Both the position numbers and the translations under genes were made by a program. A DNA stretch of 64,000 nucleotides, taken from the NCBI RefSeq assembly GCF_016862175.1, contig NZ_BOML01000003.1, positions 62,001-126,000 of the forward strand, written 5' to 3'. Shown here piece after piece: positions 8,396-17,151 of the stretch (within the stretch, counting starts at the first letter, position 1; each line of letters opens with the position of its first letter). Origin of the DNA: Paractinoplanes durhamensis (GTDB lineage Bacteria > Actinomycetota > Actinomycetes > Mycobacteriales > Micromonosporaceae). The notes beneath the pieces are model-generated. The model was not told where the DNA came from. It saw nothing but the letters and a program-made list of their open reading frames with translations, and made no database searches.

Positions 8396-10617
8396 CCCTT
8401 CTCCAAATACTCGGCGCGTTCTTCGTCGACCAGCGCCGCCACCGAGGCGGCGAGCGCCGGATATTTCGTCAGATCGGGGTCGTCGCCGATCAGTTCGGTG
8501 GCCTCGGCTCGCGCCTCGGTGATCAGCTTGCTGTCCTGTAGCAGCGACAGCAGGCGCAGGTGCGAGTGCCGGCCGGACTGCGACGCACCCAGCACGTCAC
8601 CCTCGCGGCGCTGCTCCAGGTCGATCTCGGAGAGGCGGAAACCGTCCGTCGTGGAGGCCACCGCGTCCAGTCGTTCCCGGGCGGCCGTTCCCTCCACCGA
8701 CTCGGTGACCAGCAGGCAGATGCCGGGGGCCGAGCCCCGGCCCACCCGGCCGCGCAGCTGGTGCAGCTGAGAGACGCCGAACCGGTCGGCGTCCATGATG
8801 ATCATCACGGTGGAGTTGGGCACGTCCACCCCGACCTCGATCACCGTCGTCGCGACCAGCACGTCCACGTCGCCCTTCGCGAAGGAGCGCATCACCGCGT
8901 CCTTCTCGTCGGCCGGCAGCTTGCCGTGCAGCACCGCGATCCGCAGGCCCCGCAGCGGGCCCTCGGCCAGCAGCGGCGCGACCTCGGTGACCGCCAGCGG
9001 CGGGCGGCGGGTCGGTTCGTTGTCGCCGGGCGGCTCCTCCTCCCCTTCCTCGCTCTCGGCGGCACCGATCCGGGGACAGACGATGTACGCCTGGTGGCCG
9101 GCCTTCACCTCCTCGCGCACCCGCTGCCAGGCCCGGTCGAGGAAGGCCGGGCGCTCCGGCGGGACCACGTGCGACGCGATCGGCGACCGGCCCTTGGGCA
9201 GCTGCGACAGGGTGGACGTCTCCAGGTCGCCGTAGACGGTCATCGCGACCGTGCGCGGGATCGGCGTCGCCGTCATCACCAGCACGTGCGGCGGGACGGC
9301 CGCCTTGGCCCGCAACGCGTCCCGCTGCTCCACCCCGAACCGGTGCTGCTCGTCGACCACCACCAGGCCCAGATCGTGGAAGTCGACCCCCTCGTACAGC
9401 AAGGCGTGCGTGCCCACCACGATGCCGGCCGTGCCGTCCTTGACCTTGGCCAGCGCGGCCCGCCGGGCCGCCGCGCCGAGCGAACCGGTGACCAGGGTGA
9501 GCTGGGTGCCGCCCGGGTCGCCGTCGATCTCACCGGCCCGGCCGAGCGCGCCGAGCTGCTCGCCGATGCCCCGGAAATGCTGGGTGGCCAGCACCTCGGT
9601 CGGCGCGAGCAGGGCCGACTGGCCGCCCGAGTCGACCACCTGGAGCATGGCGCGCACCGACACCAGGGTCTTGCCCGAGCCGACCTCGCCCTGCAACAGG
9701 CGGTGCATCGGGTGCGGCTTCGCCATGTCGGCCGCGATCTCCTCGCCGACCGACTGCTGGCCCTCGGTCAACTCGTACGGCAGGCCGGCGTCGAACTTCG
9801 CCAGGATGCCGCCCTCGATCCGCGGCCGCGCGTGGCCCGGCGTGCCGGCCGCACGGGCCCGGCGCTGCGCCAGCGTGAGCTGGACGGCGAAGGCCTCGTC
9901 CCACTTCAGCCGGTATTTCGCGGAATACAGCGCCTCCTTCGAGGACGGGCGGTGGATCTCGCGCAGGGCGGTGCCGATGCCGACCAGGTGGCGGTTGGCC
10001 CGGACCGTGCCGGGCAGCGGATCGTCCGGCGGCCGGAACGTGTCCAGAACCGTGCGCACACACTTGGCGATCACCCAGGTCGGCACCGCCTGCGCGGCCG
10101 GGTAGACCGGGATCAGCGCGCCCGCGAACTCCTCGATCTCCTCGGCCGCCTCGTCCTGGGTCGCGTCGGCGCTCAGCAACTGGTAGGCCGGGCCGTTCAG
10201 CTGGCGCTTCCCCCGGAAGTCGGTGATCTTGCCGGCGAACAGGCCCCACCGGCCGCGCCGCAGCTCCCGCTCGCGCCACGCCTGGTTGAAGAACGTGCAG
10301 GTCAGCGTCGCACCCGAACCGTCGCCGATGGTGATCTCCAGCATGTTGCCCTTGCGGGCCCGCATCGGCTTCACGCTCATCGACTGCACCTGGGCGAGCA
10401 GCGTGACCTGCTCGCCGATCTGCAGGTCACGCATGTCGGTGTGCTCGCCGCGCTCGTCGTAGCGGCGCGGGAAGTGATAGATCAGGTCGCCGGCGGTCTC
10501 CAGCTCCAGGTGGGTGGCGAGCGCCTTCGCGGTCTTCTCCCCCAGCACCGCGCGCAGCGGGGTCACCGTCGTCGTGGGCGGCGTCGGGGTGGTCGGGGTG
10601 GTGATCGGCTCGCTCAT
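8392..10617 (-). CDS. recG: ATP-dependent DNA helicase RecG
   Basis: Branch-migrating helicase for stalled forks and Holliday junctions. 741 aa, starting MSEPITTP with a Thr/Pro-rich leader, then the wedge/OB domain (about 60-200), and helicase domains with Walker A GEVGSGKT, VVDEQHRFGV (DEQH box), TATPIPRT, and the C-terminal motifs including QLRGRVGRG. An insertion with acidic residues (ESEEGEEEPPGDNEP) sits between the helicase domains. The chosen start overlaps the FakA-like stop (ATGA), although the frame stays open upstream. Operon: FakA-like, recG, DUF952. Confidence 0.97.
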   Translation of the reverse strand: MSEPITTPTTPTPPTTTVTPLRAVLGEKTAKALATHLELETAGDLIYHFPRRYDERGEHTDMRDLQIGEQVTLLAQVQSMSVKPMRARKGNMLEITIGDGSGATLTCTFFNQAWRERELRRGRWGLFAGKITDFRGKRQLNGPAYQLLSADATQDEAAEEIEEFAGALIPVYPAAQAVPTWVIAKCVRTVLDTFRPPDDPLPGTVRANRHLVGIGTALREIHRPSSKEALYSAKYRLKWDEAFAVQLTLAQRRARAAGTPGHARPRIEGGILAKFDAGLPYELTEGQQSVGEEIAADMAKPHPMHRLLQGEVGSGKTLVSVRAMLQVVDSGGQSALLAPTEVLATQHFRGIGEQLGALGRAGEIDGDPGGTQLTLVTGSLGAAARRAALAKVKDGTAGIVVGTHALLYEGVDFHDLGLVVVDEQHRFGVEQRDALRAKAAVPPHVLVMTATPIPRTVAMTVYGDLETSTLSQLPKGRSPIASHVVPPERPAFLDRAWQRVREEVKAGHQAYIVCPRIGAAESEEGEEEPPGDNEPTRRPPLAVTEVAPLLAEGPLRGLRIAVLHGKLPADEKDAVMRSFAKGDVDVLVATTVIEVGVDVPNSTVMIIMDADRFGVSQLHQLRGRVGRGSAPGICLLVTESVEGTAARERLDAVASTTDGFRLSEIDLEQRREGDVLGASQSGRHSHLRLLSLLQDSKLITEARAEATELIGDDPDLTKYPALAASVAALVDEERAEYLEKG

Positions 10618-12383
10618 TCCACTCCTACTAGAAGGTGGTAGCGGGGCTGCCCGCCGGCGTAACACTGCAGTTCGGCGAACGGCCATGCCTGCGTGACGTG
10701 GTCGCGCAGGGTGGCCTCCAGGGCGATCGGGGCGTCCGCGCCGAGGACCAGGGTGGCCAGCTCGCCGCCACCGCCGAGCATCCGGTCGAGCAGGCGGCGG
10801 CTCACCTCGGCCAGGTCGGCGCCGATCACGTGCACCTCGCCGTCGACCAGACCGAGCAGGTCGCCGGCCCGGCACGGGCCGGCCACCGTGAGCGAGTCGC
10901 GCTGGGCGGTGCAGACCTCGCCGTAACGGCAGGCGCCGGCCGCCTCGGCCATCGCGATGACGTCGTCGCTGAACGGGCGCCCGGTGTCCCGCACCGCGAG
11001 CGCCGCGAGGGCCTGCACCGGCGAGCGGGTCGGCACCACGCTGACCCGCACGCCCGAACCCTCGGCCTCGCGAGCGGCCGCGATCGCCACGGCGTGGGTG
11101 TTGGCGTCGTTGGGCAGCAGCACCACGCACCCGGCCCGGGTGGCCGCGATCGCCCCGATCATCTCCCGGATCGACGGGTTGCGGTCGACGACGGTGGCAC
11201 CCTCGGCCTCGAACAGCGCGGTCAGCCCGTCGCCGGCCGCGACCACCACGGCTCCGCGCCGCCGCGGTATCGGACGCTCCGCGGCGGCCAGGCCGTGGGT
11301 GCGGCCGGGCGTCAGCGGGGTGACCGTGATCCGGTGCGGGCGGCCGGCGGCCACGCCCGCTTCCAGGGCCGGGCCGATCCGCTCGGCCGGCACGTGCACG
11401 TGGACATTCCAGATGCCGTCGCCGGAGCCGACCACGACCAGCGAGTCACCCATCGCGTCGAGCTCCCGCCGCAGCGCGCCGACGGCGGCATCGGGCGCGT
11501 CCAGAAGGTATTGCACTTCATACTCATCGGGCGCGACTCCGTCACCCGGTGCCTGTGCCGGTGCGGCGTCGGGCGCCGGCGCGGCCTCGGTCGCCAGCGC
11601 TGCCTCGGTCGCCAGCGCTGCCACCGCGCGGCCGTCGTCGACGGCTTCGGTATGCCACGCCGCGCTCACGCCGGCCATGCCGTCATCACCCGCGCCGGGC
11701 GTTCCGGCCGCGCAAGCTCCGTCCGCGTCCGCGTCCGCGGCGGCGCCGTCGGTCGGCGTCAGCGCGGCGACCAGGGCGTCCAGCAGGAGGCACAGGCCGC
11801 GGCCGCCCGCATCGACCACGCCCGCGCGGGCCAGGACCGGGAGTTGCTGCGGGGTGCGGGCCAGGGCTTCGGAAGCCGCCGCGGCGGCGGCGCGGGCCAC
11901 CGCGACCAGGTCGTCGGACTTGATCCGGCCCGCGCCCTCGGCCGCGGCCGCCACCACGGACAGGACGGTGCCCTCGACCGGGCGGGCCACCGCCGCGTAG
12001 GCCGCCTCGGACGCCGAGCGCAGCGCCCGGGCCAGCTCGCCGCCGCGGACCGCGACCGACGTGGCCAGGCTCTCGGCCATGCCGCGCAGGATCTGCGAGA
12101 CGATCACGCCGGAGTTGCCCCGGGCGCCGAGCAGCGCACCCCGGGCCATCCGGCGCAGGGCACCGCTCGGCTCCCGCTCGGTGGCCGAGGTCGCGGGCAT
12201 CTCGCCGGCGCCCTCGAGCTCCAGCTGGGCCGAGGTGAGGGTGAGAACCAGGTTGGTGCCGGTGTCACCGTCGGGCACCGGGTAGACGTTCAGCTCATCG
12301 ATCTCGTGCTGGTGTGCGCGCAGCGCTTCCAGCCCACCACCGCACCAGCGGCGTACCGCAGCGGCGTCCAGGGTCTCCAGCAC
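10614..12383 (-). CDS. DAK2-domain (FakA/YloV-like) kinase
   Basis: 589-aa protein with an N-terminal DhaL/DAK2 nucleotide-binding domain (NVYPVPDGDTGTNL near residue 33-46; GNSGVIVSQILRG). A low-complexity Ala/Asp linker follows (about 215-290), then a DegV-like-associated C-terminal region. Family members include FakA, the fatty-acid kinase that works with FakB/DegV proteins. No FakB is in the window, so the substrate is inference. The position directly upstream of recG is shared with Mycobacterium (Rv2974c-Rv2973c). Confidence 0.85.
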   Translation of the reverse strand: MLETLDAAAVRRWCGGGLEALRAHQHEIDELNVYPVPDGDTGTNLVLTLTSAQLELEGAGEMPATSATEREPSGALRRMARGALLGARGNSGVIVSQILRGMAESLATSVAVRGGELARALRSASEAAYAAVARPVEGTVLSVVAAAAEGAGRIKSDDLVAVARAAAAAASEALARTPQQLPVLARAGVVDAGGRGLCLLLDALVAALTPTDGAAADADADGACAAGTPGAGDDGMAGVSAAWHTEAVDDGRAVAALATEAALATEAAPAPDAAPAQAPGDGVAPDEYEVQYLLDAPDAAVGALRRELDAMGDSLVVVGSGDGIWNVHVHVPAERIGPALEAGVAAGRPHRITVTPLTPGRTHGLAAAERPIPRRRGAVVVAAGDGLTALFEAEGATVVDRNPSIREMIGAIAATRAGCVVLLPNDANTHAVAIAAAREAEGSGVRVSVVPTRSPVQALAALAVRDTGRPFSDDVIAMAEAAGACRYGEVCTAQRDSLTVAGPCRAGDLLGLVDGEVHVIGADLAEVSRRLLDRMLGGGGELATLVLGADAPIALEATLRDHVTQAWPFAELQCYAGGQPRYHLLVGVE

Positions 12384-12549
12384 GCGAAAATCGTACTAAC
12401 GCCCCCTGACAATCTCCGGGGGCCGCACCCTGAGCGGGGGCGATTCGCTGTCCGGGGGGACCATCGGGTAACCTTGCCGGGTTGCCCGGGCGATGTGCTG
12501 TGTGTCGCTAGGGCCCTTCGTTCGCTTTTAATGACTTCAGGAGTACCCC

Positions 12550-12741
12550 GTGGCTAGCGTGTGCGACGTCTGTGGCAAGGGACCGGGCTTCGGCCACAAC
12601 GTGTCCCACTCGCACCGGCGGACCAACCGCCGCTGGAACCCGAACATCCAGTCGGTGCGCACCCCCGCCGGTGGCGGCACGACCAAGAAGTTGAAGGTCT
12701 GCACCTCGTGCATCAAGGCCGGCAAGGTCGTCCGCGCCTGA
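12550..12741 (+). CDS. rpmB: 50S ribosomal protein L28 (zinc form)
   Basis: 63-aa L28: (M)[19 protein letters not shown], then [12 protein letters not shown], and a second pair CTSC near the C-terminus. The two CxxC pairs mark the zinc-binding C+ paralogue. GTG start with AGGAG seven bases upstream. Transcribed alone, away from the recG operon, with its own terminator. Confidence 0.97.
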   Translation: MASVCDVCGKGPGFGHNVSHSHRRTNRRWNPNIQSVRTPAGGGTTKKLKVCTSCIKAGKVVRA

Positions 12742-12760
12742 TTCGGGCATAAGACACATC

Positions 12761-12792
12761 AGCCGCCGGGCCAAAAACCCGGCGGCTATTTG
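12761..12792 (+). terminator. Rho-independent terminator after rpmB
   Basis: AGCCGCCGGG and CCCGGCGGCT form a 10-bp stem around loop CCAAAAA, followed by ATTTGTGT. It lies 20 bases after the rpmB stop and would also face the GNAT gene from the opposite strand. Confidence 0.88.
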
Positions 12793-12804
12793 TGTGCCTT
12801 CAGG

Positions 12805-13263
12805 TCAAAGCATTTTGGCGTACGAGAGTACGCCCTCCTCGCCCTGGTAGTAGCCGAAGTCCTCGATGCGGACGTAGCCGGCCGACTCGTACAGGGCGAT
12901 CGCCTCGGGCTGCCGGTCCCCGGTCTCCAAGATCAGCCGGGCGCACCCGGCCTGACGGGCCGACTCCTCGATCGTGGCGAGCATGCGACGGCCCAGGCCA
13001 CGCCCGCGACCGGCCCGCGCGGTGAACATCCGCTTCAGCTCGGCGTCGGCGCCGTGCCGCCGCCAGCCGGCGCAGCCGATCAGCCTCTCCCCGTCGTCGG
13101 CGACGAAGAACACCCCGTTCGGCGGCCTGAAGTCGTCGTCGCCGATCGGGGTGTCGTCACCGCTGCCGCCGTACCGCTCGGAAAGCTCGTCCAGGACGTC
13201 GACGAGCAGGGCGCGGACCACCGGCTCACCGAAGTCCGCCGTCCTGATCTTGATCTCTTGCAC
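12805..13263 (-). CDS. GNAT-family N-acetyltransferase
   Basis: 152-aa acetyl-CoA-dependent acyltransferase. The core has ELKRMFTARAGRGRGLGRRML, with the R/QxxGxG/A acetyl-CoA loop as RGRGLG, then ILETGDRQPEAIALYESAGY, the usual beta5-alpha4 end. Substrate unknown. It stands alone, convergent with rpmB. Confidence 0.88.
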   Translation of the reverse strand: MQEIKIRTADFGEPVVRALLVDVLDELSERYGGSGDDTPIGDDDFRPPNGVFFVADDGERLIGCAGWRRHGADAELKRMFTARAGRGRGLGRRMLATIEESARQAGCARLILETGDRQPEAIALYESAGYVRIEDFGYYQGEEGVLSYAKML

Positions 13264-13328
13264 GATCCGACTTTAGTGAGCCAATTTCAGGTCGGCGGAG
13301 TGGCGGGTCCCGCGGAGTGAGGGTGGCC

Positions 13329-14267
13329 TCAGCGGAAGTGGTCCCAGCCCGGCGCGCCCGACCACGGCTTGCGGTCGACCGTGACACCGGCGCCGTCGAA
13401 CACCCGGCCGATCTCCTGCCAGCCCTCCGGCAGCGGCACCCCGGCCGGGAACGTCGCCGCCAGGGCGTGGTCCTCGCCGCCGGCGAGCAGCCACTGGAAC
13501 GGGTCGAGGCCGAGCGCCGTGGCCGCGTCCCGCATCTGGCCGGGCACGGTGAACGCGTCGGTGCGCACGTCGATGGCGACCAGGCTGGCCGCGGCGATGT
13601 GCCCGACGTCCTGCAGCAGGCCGTCCGAGATGTCGATCATCGAGGTGGCGCCGTGCTGCGCAGCCAGCGGTCCCGCCGCGTACGGCACCTCGGGTCGCCG
13701 GTATGCCTCGACCAGCGCCTTCGGCGTACGGAATCCCCGGGAAAGGATCGTGTAACCGGCCGCGGCGTGACCCGTACGCCCCGCAAGGGCAAGAATGTCG
13801 CCCGGCTGAGCCCCGCCGCGCACCACCGGAGGCCGACCGCCCAGATCGCCCAGCGCCGTGACCGCGATGGTCAGGGTCGGGCTCGACGACATGTCGCCGC
13901 CCACCACGCTCGCCCCGACCAGGGCGGCCTCGGCCGACAGGCCGGACGCCAGGTCCTCCGCCCACTCGGCGGCGAGGTCGGCGGGTGCGCAGAACGCCAC
14001 CAGCAACGCGGTCGGCTCGGCACCCATCGCGGCGATGTCGGCCAGGTTGGCGGCGGCGGCCCGATGCCCGATGTCGAGGGCCGTGCACCAGTCGCGGCGG
14101 AAGTGCCGGCCCTCCACCAGCACGTCGGTGGAGGCCACCACCCGGCGGTCGGGCGCGGCCACTACCGCACCGTCGTCACCGGGGCCGAGCAGCACCTTCG
14201 GACCGTTTTCGAGCCGCGCGACGACCCGGGCGATGAGCCCGAACTCGCCGATGTCGGCAATGCTCAC
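13329..14267 (-). CDS. thiL: Thiamine-monophosphate kinase
   Basis: Phosphorylates thiamine phosphate to thiamine diphosphate. 312 aa, GTG start giving (M)SIADIGEFGLI. It contains the ATP/Mg motifs GPGDDGAVV, the ST/DVLVEGRHF segment, GGDMSS and the ISDGLLQDVGHIA loop of the PurM/ThiL superfamily. It is divergent from the Lrp-like gene. The thiL-DUF3515-ddl order is conserved in actinobacteria. Confidence 0.95.
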   Translation of the reverse strand: MSIADIGEFGLIARVVARLENGPKVLLGPGDDGAVVAAPDRRVVASTDVLVEGRHFRRDWCTALDIGHRAAAANLADIAAMGAEPTALLVAFCAPADLAAEWAEDLASGLSAEAALVGASVVGGDMSSSPTLTIAVTALGDLGGRPPVVRGGAQPGDILALAGRTGHAAAGYTILSRGFRTPKALVEAYRRPEVPYAAGPLAAQHGATSMIDISDGLLQDVGHIAAASLVAIDVRTDAFTVPGQMRDAATALGLDPFQWLLAGGEDHALAATFPAGVPLPEGWQEIGRVFDGAGVTVDRKPWSGAPGWDHFR

Positions 14268-14367
14268 TGTGTGCAGCCTTTCCGTACCGGTGGCAAGCCG
14301 CAGCCGTATGGATTCTTACGGTAGTTTCACGTTCGAGTTACGGCTGGCGGTGGATAGGGAGCGGATC

Positions 14368-14601
14368 GTGGTCCAGGCATACATCCTGATCCAAACAGAG
14401 GTCGGAAAGGCCCATGACGTGGCCGCCGAGATAGGCAAAATCCCCGGGGTCATCCGGGTGGACGCGGTCACCGGACCGTATGACGTGGTCGTGCTGGCCG
14501 AAGCGCACACCGTGGACGACCTCGGTGGGCTGATTGTGAGCAAAGTCCAGAACGTCTTGGGCATCATGCGGACCCTGACCTGCTCCGTGGTAAACCTCTG
14601 A
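14368..14601 (+). CDS. Single-domain Lrp/AsnC ligand-binding (RAM) protein
   Basis: 77 aa, start GTG with GGAG six bases upstream, beginning (M)VQAYILIQTEVGKAHDV. It is a stand-alone RAM domain: HTH is absent; the fold motif GPYDVVVLAEAHTVDDL is typical. Such proteins can bind amino acids or modulate full-length Lrp partners; that role is inference. The last 17 bases including the stop are duplicated in tandem. The next gene begins 20 bases later. Confidence 0.88.
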   Translation: MVQAYILIQTEVGKAHDVAAEIGKIPGVIRVDAVTGPYDVVVLAEAHTVDDLGGLIVSKVQNVLGIMRTLTCSVVNL

Positions 14602-14620
14602 GCCGTGATAAACCTCTGAG
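14585..14620 (+). repeat. 18-bp direct repeat across the Lrp-like stop codon
   Basis: ccgtggtaaacctctgag at 14585-14602 is repeated at 14603-14620 with one change (g to a). Each copy contains the TGA, so the stop is repeated in frame 18 bases downstream, directly before the DUF3515 start. Confidence 0.92.
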
Positions 14621-14621
14621 C

Positions 14622-15263
14622 ATGGTCGACGTAGAGACACCGCCGGAGCGGAAGACGCCGGACACGACGACGCGGGGTGCCGCCATCTGGGCCACCGCGA
14701 TCGCCGTTCCGGTGACCCTGCTCGTGGGTGTCTTCGTTTTCTGGAAGATGGCGCCGCACGAGAACGCGGACGCCCAGGCCCACCCGTCGGCGACCGTGCC
14801 GGCGGTCATTCCGACCACCGCGGTGCGGATGGCCGCGCCCAGTTTGGACGCTTCCACCAAGCAGGTCTGCCTGGCGGTGACCTCGCAGCTGCCGACGGCG
14901 GTGCGTGATCTGCCGGGCCGCAAGGTGAGCGCCGGCCCCGAGCAGAACGCCGCCTACGGCGAACCCCCGATCACCGTGGCCTGCGGGATCACCCAGCCCA
15001 CCATGTGCGAGCGGGTGGACGGCGGGCATGACGGCTGCGTGCCGCTGGACGCCACCATGTACAAGATGAACGGCGTCTGCTGGTGGGGCGAGGACGGCCC
15101 GGCCGCCGACGTGTTCACCACGATGGACCGTGAGGTCGCGGTGCAGGTGACCGTGCCGGGCAGCTATCAGCAGACGGCACAGTGGGCGAACGAGTTCTCC
15201 GACGCCGTGGTCAAGACGATCAGGTCGACGACGAAGGGCGTGCCCTCCGGCTGCAGTCAGTGA
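14622..15263 (+). CDS. DUF3515 family membrane-anchored protein
   Basis: 213 aa. A short cytoplasmic head, one membrane helix (about residues 21-43, AAIWATAIAVPVTLLVGVFV), and an extracytoplasmic domain with several Cys (CGITQPTMC, CVPLD, CWWGED) as in DUF3515. The family is conserved in actinobacteria next to thiL and ddl; function is unknown. Convergent with ddl, with an 18-bp repeat at the junction that carries both stop codons. Confidence 0.87.
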   Translation: MVDVETPPERKTPDTTTRGAAIWATAIAVPVTLLVGVFVFWKMAPHENADAQAHPSATVPAVIPTTAVRMAAPSLDASTKQVCLAVTSQLPTAVRDLPGRKVSAGPEQNAAYGEPPITVACGITQPTMCERVDGGHDGCVPLDATMYKMNGVCWWGEDGPAADVFTTMDREVAVQVTVPGSYQQTAQWANEFSDAVVKTIRSTTKGVPSGCSQ

Positions 15264-15304
15264 AGGCCCCGCTTTTAGTGAAGGCCCCGCTTTTAGTGAA
15301 GGCC
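15260..15304. repeat. 18-bp tandem repeat between DUF3515 and ddl
   Basis: gtgaaggccccgctttta occurs at 15260-15277 and 15278-15295, with a third partial copy at 15296-15304. On the plus strand every copy carries the TGA that ends DUF3515. On the minus strand each full copy carries the TAA that ends ddl. The unit therefore repeats stop codons of both convergent genes. Confidence 0.95.
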
Positions 15305-16387
15305 GGTCCCGCGACGAAGCGCGGTGCGGATCAGGCGGTCCACGACCTTCGGGTATTCCAGCCCGGTCGCGGCCCACATCAGCGGGAACATCGAGGTCGG
15401 CGTCATGCCCGGCATCGTGTTGATCTCGTTGAGGTAGATCTGGTGGTCGGCGGTGACGAAGAAGTCGACCCGGGCCAGGCCGGCGCAGTCGAGGGCGGTG
15501 AAGGTGCGCCGCGCGTACTCCTGGACCTGCCGGGTTACCTCATCGGGCAGATCGGCCGGGATGTCGTAGCGGCTGCCCTCGAGGTATTTGGTCTCGAAGT
15601 CGTACCAGTCGTTGTCGCCGACGTGGATCTCGGCGAGCAGTGACGACTCGGGGGCGCCACCGGCCTCGCCCTCCAGCACCCCGCACTCGATCTCGCGGCC
15701 CACGATCGCGGCCTCGACCAGCACCTTCGGGTCGATCTGCCGGGCGGTGGCGATAGCCGTATCGAGGTCGGCCCAGTCGGTCACCTTGGTGATGCCGTGC
15801 GACGAGCCGGCCCGCGACGGCTTCACGAAGACCGGCAGGCCCAGGCGCTCCTTGTCGGCCTCGGACAGCTCGGCACCGGCCCGGAGCACCGCGTACGGCC
15901 CGACCGGGATGCCCTCGACGATCGCCAGCTTCTTGGTGAATTCCTTGTCCATGGCGGCGGCCGAGGCGAAGACGTTGGCCCCGACGTACGGGATGCCGGC
16001 CATCTCGAGCATGCCCTGGATGGTGCCGTCCTCGCCGAAGGCGCCGTGCAGCACCGGGAAGACCACATCGACGCCGGCCAGCGAGGAGACGCCGTCGACC
16101 GGGTCACGCACGATCAGCTCGGTCGCGGTCGGGTCGGCGGCGAGGACCACCGCGCTGCCGCTGGCCGTGGTGATCTCGGGCAGCCGCCGGTCAGTGATCG
16201 CCAGGTTGGCCGGATCGTCGCCGGCCAGCACCCAGGCGCCGTCCCGGGTGATGCCGACCGGAACCACCTCGAACTGGTCCGGGTCGAGCGCGCGGAGGAT
16301 GCTCCCGGCGCTCACGCACGAGATCGCGTGCTCGGTGCTTCGGCCACCGAAAACGATCGCGACGCGGGTCTTCCGGGGAGTCGTCAC
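15293..16387 (-). CDS. ddl: D-alanine--D-alanine ligase
   Basis: ATP-grasp enzyme that makes the D-Ala-D-Ala dipeptide for peptidoglycan. 364 aa: (M)TTPRKTRVAIVFGGRSTEHAIS at the N-terminus, HGAFGEDGTIQG, the ATP-binding FVKPSRAGSSHGITKV, EIECGVLEG, ARVDFFV and the C-terminal NEINTMPGMTPTSMFP. The residue in the EINTMPGMT.. loop is that of D-Ala ligases, with a Phe-type pocket not obviously that of a D-Ala-D-Lac ligase. It is convergent with DUF3515, as at Rv2980-Rv2981c. Confidence 0.97.
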   Translation of the reverse strand: MTTPRKTRVAIVFGGRSTEHAISCVSAGSILRALDPDQFEVVPVGITRDGAWVLAGDDPANLAITDRRLPEITTASGSAVVLAADPTATELIVRDPVDGVSSLAGVDVVFPVLHGAFGEDGTIQGMLEMAGIPYVGANVFASAAAMDKEFTKKLAIVEGIPVGPYAVLRAGAELSEADKERLGLPVFVKPSRAGSSHGITKVTDWADLDTAIATARQIDPKVLVEAAIVGREIECGVLEGEAGGAPESSLLAEIHVGDNDWYDFETKYLEGSRYDIPADLPDEVTRQVQEYARRTFTALDCAGLARVDFFVTADHQIYLNEINTMPGMTPTSMFPLMWAATGLEYPKVVDRLIRTALRRGTGLH

Positions 16388-16495
16388 TTTTCTTCGCGCC
16401 TCTCGCTAGCGGGCATGCCGGGGGTGACCCTACTCTGCGTAAGCCACTCACGGGATCACCCGGCCGCCGCCACGGGACGAGGGAACTACGGGTTC

Positions 16496-16984
16496 ATGAG
16501 AGCATCACTCCACGTGATCGCCGGGCTGGGTTCCGGCCAATTGGCGACGATCGCACACCCTCGCGGCGACGGCTGGGAGGCGGAGGAACTGACCGCTCTG
16601 GCCGACACCGGCGTGACCGTGCTGGTCTCCGCGCTGACCACCGTCGAGCAGCAGCGGATGGGACTGGCCGGCACCGCGGCCACCGCCGCTGCCCTCGGGC
16701 TGGACTTCGTCTCGTTCCCGGCCGCCGACGGCGCCATCCGCGAGGAGGCGGCCCGGGTCGTCGTCCTGGCCGGCCGGCTGGCCGCCCACGTGCGGGCCGG
16801 CCGGTTCGTGGCGACGCAGTGCTTCGGCGGCGTCGGCCGGTCCACGCTGCTGGCCTGCACGACGCTCGTGCTGCTGGGCATCGCTCCGGGCGACGCCCTG
16901 CGCCGGGTGACCGGCGGCTCGGAGATGCCGGTCACCCGCGACTGGCTCTACGAGCTGTCCGCCCACCGCACCGCCCAGATCTAG
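16496..16984 (+). CDS. Small protein-tyrosine-phosphatase-like protein
   Basis: 162 aa, starting MRASLHVIAGLGSGQLATIA. It has a cysteine-phosphatase-type loop CFGGVGRS (C-x5-R-S) at about residues 109-116, preceded by Gln where classical enzymes have His, and a candidate general-acid region upstream (FPAADGAIREE). Probably a dual-specificity-like phosphatase; activity is untested. Its stop codon sequence cagatctag starts a tract of short tandem repeats. Confidence 0.7.
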   Translation: MRASLHVIAGLGSGQLATIAHPRGDGWEAEELTALADTGVTVLVSALTTVEQQRMGLAGTAATAAALGLDFVSFPAADGAIREEAARVVVLAGRLAAHVRAGRFVATQCFGGVGRSTLLACTTLVLLGIAPGDALRRVTGGSEMPVTRDWLYELSAHRTAQI

Positions 16985-17140
16985 CCGTGATGGCCAGCCA
17001 GATCTAGCTACCCAGATCCGGCAGCCCAGATCTGGCGCGTTCGGATCTGGCGCGTTCGGATCTGGCGCGTTCGGATCTGGCGCGTTCGGATCTGGCGCGT
17101 TCGGATCTGGGCTGCCCAGATCTGGGCTGCCCAGATCTGG
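16974..17140. repeat. Tandem-repeat tract between two convergent genes
   Basis: From the phosphatase-like stop onward the motif cagatct recurs about ten times. Five exact 15-bp units (gatctggcgcgttcg) lie at 17029-17103, flanked by variants gatctgggctgccca. The upstream flank is the gene's own end (ccgcccagatctag), and a second ccagatctag copy follows 28 bases on. No reading frame in the tract looks like protein with known homologues. Confidence 0.93.
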
Positions 17141-17151
17141 CGCGTCGGGGA

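Noticed and set aside
17029..17103. CRISPR-like array
   Set aside because: Units are 15 bp and directly adjacent, with no spacers and no cas genes; it is a simple tandem repeat.
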